Positions 61,634-64,000 of a DNA stretch of 64,000 nt are shown here, piece by piece; the stretch's first letter is position 1, and each line of letters begins with the position of its first letter. The notes below the pieces were generated by a model. The model saw nothing but the letters and a program-made list of their open reading frames with translations. It had not been told where the DNA came from and made no database searches. The stretch is from Planctomycetota bacterium (GTDB taxonomy: Bacteria; Planctomycetota; SZUA-567; H5-PLA8). The position numbers and the translations under genes are program-made. The DNA is taken from NCBI GenBank assembly GCA_015075375.1, contig JABTUM010000001.1, positions 1,669,201 to 1,733,200 on the forward strand. Reading direction: 5' to 3'.

Positions 61634-62320
61634 TCAGGGCCGCACGCTGTCCTGAGCAGGCGGCGTCGCGTCGGTCGCAATCAGCAGCTTATCCAGCAGC
61701 GGACCGTCCTCTTTGATGGCCAGTGTAAGCGTATGTTTGCCCGCACTCAACTTAAGCTCGCGCGGATCGCCCGCTTCCCGCAGCGGATGCCACGCCCACT
61801 TGTACGTCGCCTCGTCGATCTTGCCTTCCGTATCGTCGATCGGGTACCAGTCGCCCTCGTCGACCCGAAAATAGACGCTGTTCCCACAGCTATCGTACCA
61901 CTTCGCCCGCAGGAATACGTAATACGTGTCTTCGCGCGGTAAGTCGATCGAATAGGTCGCCTTCCCCGGCAGAGTTCCGGGATGCCCTTTGTCCTCTTCC
62001 ATCCCGCAGGTCTTGATCCAGCCTTCCGGGATCTCCAGGTAGCCGATGGTCTCGCCCATGCTGGCTTGGCCCTTCTTCATCACCACGTGGCCGGATTTCG
62101 GTTCCTTATCTTCGATCGACTCGTAGTTCTCGCATTCCACCACGACCTTCACCGCCGACTGAACCACGATGCCGCCCTGTCCAGTGGGCTGAGGCTGGAC
62201 CGCCGAGGGACCTCCCGGAGTTGCCGGAACACCGGGCGGTGGAGTCTGTTTACCTCGACCCAACACCACCACCATGACTACGAGAGCCAAAACAATCCCT
62301 AAGGCCGCTACTCCACGCAT
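61634..62320 (-). CDS. Exported protein with carbohydrate-binding-like domain
   Basis: 228 residues. An N-terminal hydrophobic segment (GVAALGIVLALVVMVVVLG) and a Pro/Gly linker precede a beta-rich domain with VVVECENYESIED, SIDLPREDTYYVFLRAKWYDS and AGKHTLTLAIKEDG, the sequence style of CBM6/CBM35-like or similar beta-sandwich domains. It may be anchored at the surface. It precedes the small basic protein in the same direction; the promoter region is the long gap before the pseudopilin. Confidence 0.75.
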   Translation of the reverse strand: MRGVAALGIVLALVVMVVVLGRGKQTPPPGVPATPGGPSAVQPQPTGQGGIVVQSAVKVVVECENYESIEDKEPKSGHVVMKKGQASMGETIGYLEIPEGWIKTCGMEEDKGHPGTLPGKATYSIDLPREDTYYVFLRAKWYDSCGNSVYFRVDEGDWYPIDDTEGKIDEATYKWAWHPLREAGDPRELKLSAGKHTLTLAIKEDGPLLDKLLIATDATPPAQDSVRP

Positions 62321-62872
62321 GGGTATTCCCTTTGCCGAAAGACTCGATTCAATTCCGCGAAAGCGCCACCCACAAGCCGCGACCTCACACCGTTAACCTA
62401 CCCGATTAACCGAAATAAGCGCATTTAAGTCACAACTTCTTTATACGTAAGCAGTTCAGCGAACTCCAGGTGCGCCTTCAAAGCCAGATTCCGCCATTAA
62501 GTTCGAGGAACCTCCAACGGGAGATGTGTTTACCTCGTTGGGTTCGACGCACCTTTCGCCAGAAATCTTCTCAAGGTGCGTGCAGTTTTCACTTCTTGGG
62601 AAACGACCTAACAGGAATCCACACTCAAAGAGGCCGGCAGCCCAATTTTGTTTAGATGAATATTTGGGTTCCAGTCTAAGATTTTTCGAGTGACAGGCCG
62701 AACTACCCAGAGGTTTGGGACGTAATTGGCGCGAAGCTTAGGGGAGATGGCAAAAAGCCATTTGACGGTAAGGCCTTCAGCGGCGAAACCTTCTCCCTTT
62801 CCGCCAAGCTGATTAGGCAAAACGGTTGCCTGGGTAAGCCCCCAGGCCTGACAAAGGCGAAGGAGCAAAGCC
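62321..62872. other. Intergenic region, no gene seen
   Basis: This 552-base divergent region has lower GC than its surroundings and holds the promoters of the CBM-like gene and of the pseudopilin. No convincing coding frame, tRNA or riboswitch is seen. The only structure noted is a 7-bp hairpin (GCCTGGG / CCCAGGC, 62828-62847) close to the pseudopilin ribosome-binding site. Confidence 0.6.
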
Positions 62873-63517
62873 ATGAGGGACAGGACCGCACGGGGCTTTA
62901 CCCTGGTCGAACTGCTGGTCGTGATCGCGATCATCGGGATTCTGGCCGGGTTGTTGTTGCCGGTGCTTGCTCGCGCGAAGGAACAGGCTCGCCGCGCGCA
63001 GTGCGCCAGCAACCTTTCGCAGATCGGCAAGGCCTGCAACATGTACGCCGACGTAGGCGCGCACATGGGCCGCTTCCCGAACAACGGTGGCGACCGGATC
63101 TCATCCATGGGGCAGCTCTTTAAGGGCTACGTCCAGGATGCGCGTGTCTTCCAGTGCCCGTCGAACCCGAAGGATATCTCCGGGTTCACGGATACGACCG
63201 ACGGCACGGTCAGCACCGCGACAAATGCCAACTCCGCGTACGGCTACGACGACCGCCATACCCAGAGTCACGGGATGGCCGGTGTTGCGGCCGACCACGG
63301 CACGCTCGACACAGGCGGCGTAGGTAACTCCTCCAACCACGGCACCAGCAACAGCGTCGGATTGGGTGAGAACTTCCTCCAGGGCGACGGGCACGTCGAA
63401 TGGCTGACTACGCCCGAACGCGACCTGGATGCCAACGGCACGCCCGACGATACCGACATCTACGATGTGGACGGTACCATCGGCGTGGACGAAGACTCGG
63501 ACTGCAAAGACGCCTAA
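62873..63517 (+). CDS. Type II secretion/type IV pilin-like pseudopilin
   Basis: 214 residues. A prepilin leader is present: short basic start, then [20 protein letters not shown], cleaved after Gly with the methylated Phe and conserved Glu at +5. The rest is typical of planctomycetal DUF1559-like pilins, with the [23 protein letters not shown] and [12 protein letters not shown] motifs. AGGAG lies seven bases before the ATG. It is followed by a strong terminator, so it is monocistronic here. Function as a pilus or secretion pseudopilin is inferred. Confidence 0.9.
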   Translation: MRDRTARGFTLVELLVVIAIIGILAGLLLPVLARAKEQARRAQCASNLSQIGKACNMYADVGAHMGRFPNNGGDRISSMGQLFKGYVQDARVFQCPSNPKDISGFTDTTDGTVSTATNANSAYGYDDRHTQSHGMAGVAADHGTLDTGGVGNSSNHGTSNSVGLGENFLQGDGHVEWLTTPERDLDANGTPDDTDIYDVDGTIGVDEDSDCKDA

Positions 63518-63536
63518 GCCTTACGGCCTTCCGGCC

Positions 63537-63574
63537 TGAAAAGCCCCTCCCGACCGGGAGGGGCTTTTTTTTTT
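63537..63574 (+). terminator. Rho-independent terminator of the pseudopilin gene
   Basis: AAGCCCCTCCC (63541-63551) pairs with GGGAGGGGCTT (63556-63566), a GACC loop between, followed by an unbroken run of about ten Ts. It starts 24 bases after the pseudopilin stop. Confidence 0.95.
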
Positions 63575-63696
63575 GGCCTTACGCGGGTTCTTGGGCAAAC
63601 CGCGTTGCCACTCGCGGGCACTCCGTTAGGGTGCCTTTTGCTTTCGATAAACATTGCTCGTGAAGCGCACCGCTCGAAAGCCGTCCTTGGTACTGT

Positions 63697-64000
63697 ATGC
63701 GCACTCGCTTAACCCTGTTCCAAAGCCGCATCGCGCACGTGCTGCTGGCGCTCCCGGCCGTCATCGCCGCCGGTTGTGCGATGGACACCCAGATCGCCAC
63801 CGTTGTCCAGGCCGACGGCTCGGGCTCCCGTACGGTCCACCTGCAGCTGCGCGACCTCGAACGCACCAAGGAAGCCGAGACCTATCCCACCAAGCGTTTC
63901 GCCCTCCCCGCCGCTCCGGATTGGACCGTCGAGGACACCGGCGCCACCGCCCTGAAAGCGAATGCCAAGTGGGCACCGGGGCAGGCCGTCCCGTCGGGCT
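63697..64000 (+). CDS. Lipoprotein of unknown function (N-terminus only)
   Basis: The first 101 codons are visible and the frame is still open at the window end. A lipoprotein signal peptide (VLLALPAVIAAGC, Cys at residue 27) is followed by a beta-rich start TQIATVVQADGSGSRTVHLQL, the style of DUF-like outer-membrane lipoproteins with a Gly-Ser segment. It starts at ATG 63697 after the terminator; no strong ribosome-binding site is seen. No function can be given. Confidence 0.7.
   Translation, partial: MRTRLTLFQSRIAHVLLALPAVIAAGCAMDTQIATVVQADGSGSRTVHLQLRDLERTKEAETYPTKRFALPAAPDWTVEDTGATALKANAKWAPGQAVPSG

Noticed and set aside
62608..63108. A 166-residue minus-strand frame before and over the pseudopilin
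   Set aside because: It overlaps the well-supported prepilin leader and has no domain or ribosome-binding site.

Overview
This 64-kb window is high-GC, gene-dense chromosomal DNA from a Gram-negative-type bacterium. It most resembles Planctomycetota or a neighbouring PVC/FCB lineage, but there is no 16S rRNA or ribosomal protein here to prove that. The hints are: an ECF sigma factor overlapping an anti-sigma-like protein fused to a squalene-cyclase-like barrel; many secreted or membrane TPR proteins; Gly-rich parallel beta-helix proteins; a sulfatase; a prepilin-type pseudopilin; a UPF0210 protein; and multiheme cytochromes with no phage or plasmid genes. Most genes have clear Shine-Dalgarno sequences, which allowed several starts to be placed.

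Layout. 1-1569: a cut-off secreted protein and a zinc alcohol dehydrogenase. 1724-4239: a small unknown protein and a large exported unknown. 4160-7542 (minus): a catabolic operon of IclR regulator, PhyH-type dioxygenase, mandelate-racemase-type enzyme and alpha/beta hydrolase; its promoter appears leaderless and its start overlaps a 19-bp palindrome. 7749-10455: convergent ornithine-type decarboxylase and homospermidine synthase (polyamines). 10662-16442 (minus): GH32 hydrolase, an exported unknown and a Gly-rich beta-helix protein. 16725-22799: a sigma/anti-sigma-like pair and, divergently, two related inner-membrane coiled-coil proteins ending in BRCT-like domains. Then come tRNA-Gly(CCC), a CPPC thioredoxin-like protein and DnaK.

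26025-30867 holds queE, a sulfatase, an esterase-like hydrolase, queC and cinA. 30880-35695 holds two exported proteins with HEAT-like or coiled regions, an RmlD-like reductase and a hybrid histidine kinase. 35851-40812 is a compact redox locus: a SufR-like (triple-Cys) repressor divergent from a double-VOC protein, an FMN reductase, a VOC protein, a Rieske protein with a large helical extension and a small protein, with an AT-rich palindrome in the divergent promoter region. 40803-49934 holds membrane and TPR proteins, a gluzincin-type peptidase, a tetraheme protein with a thioredoxin-like domain, and a TPR-AAA ATPase paired with a TPR membrane protein. 50008-55716 holds a UPF0210 protein, an exported protein, a roughly 900-residue TPR lipoprotein and a small membrane protein, ended by a 137-bp element with inverted termini. 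55857-61185 (minus) holds an exported beta-helix protein, LacI regulator, histidine phosphatase, nitrilase and a lone trpA. 61367-64000 holds small and exported proteins, a pseudopilin with a strong terminator and the start of a lipoprotein.

No CRISPR array, transposase, phage gene or restriction system was seen. The best candidates for undescribed biology are the membrane-anchored BRCT-like pair (19584-22799) and the SufR-like/VOC/Rieske redox locus (35851-40812).
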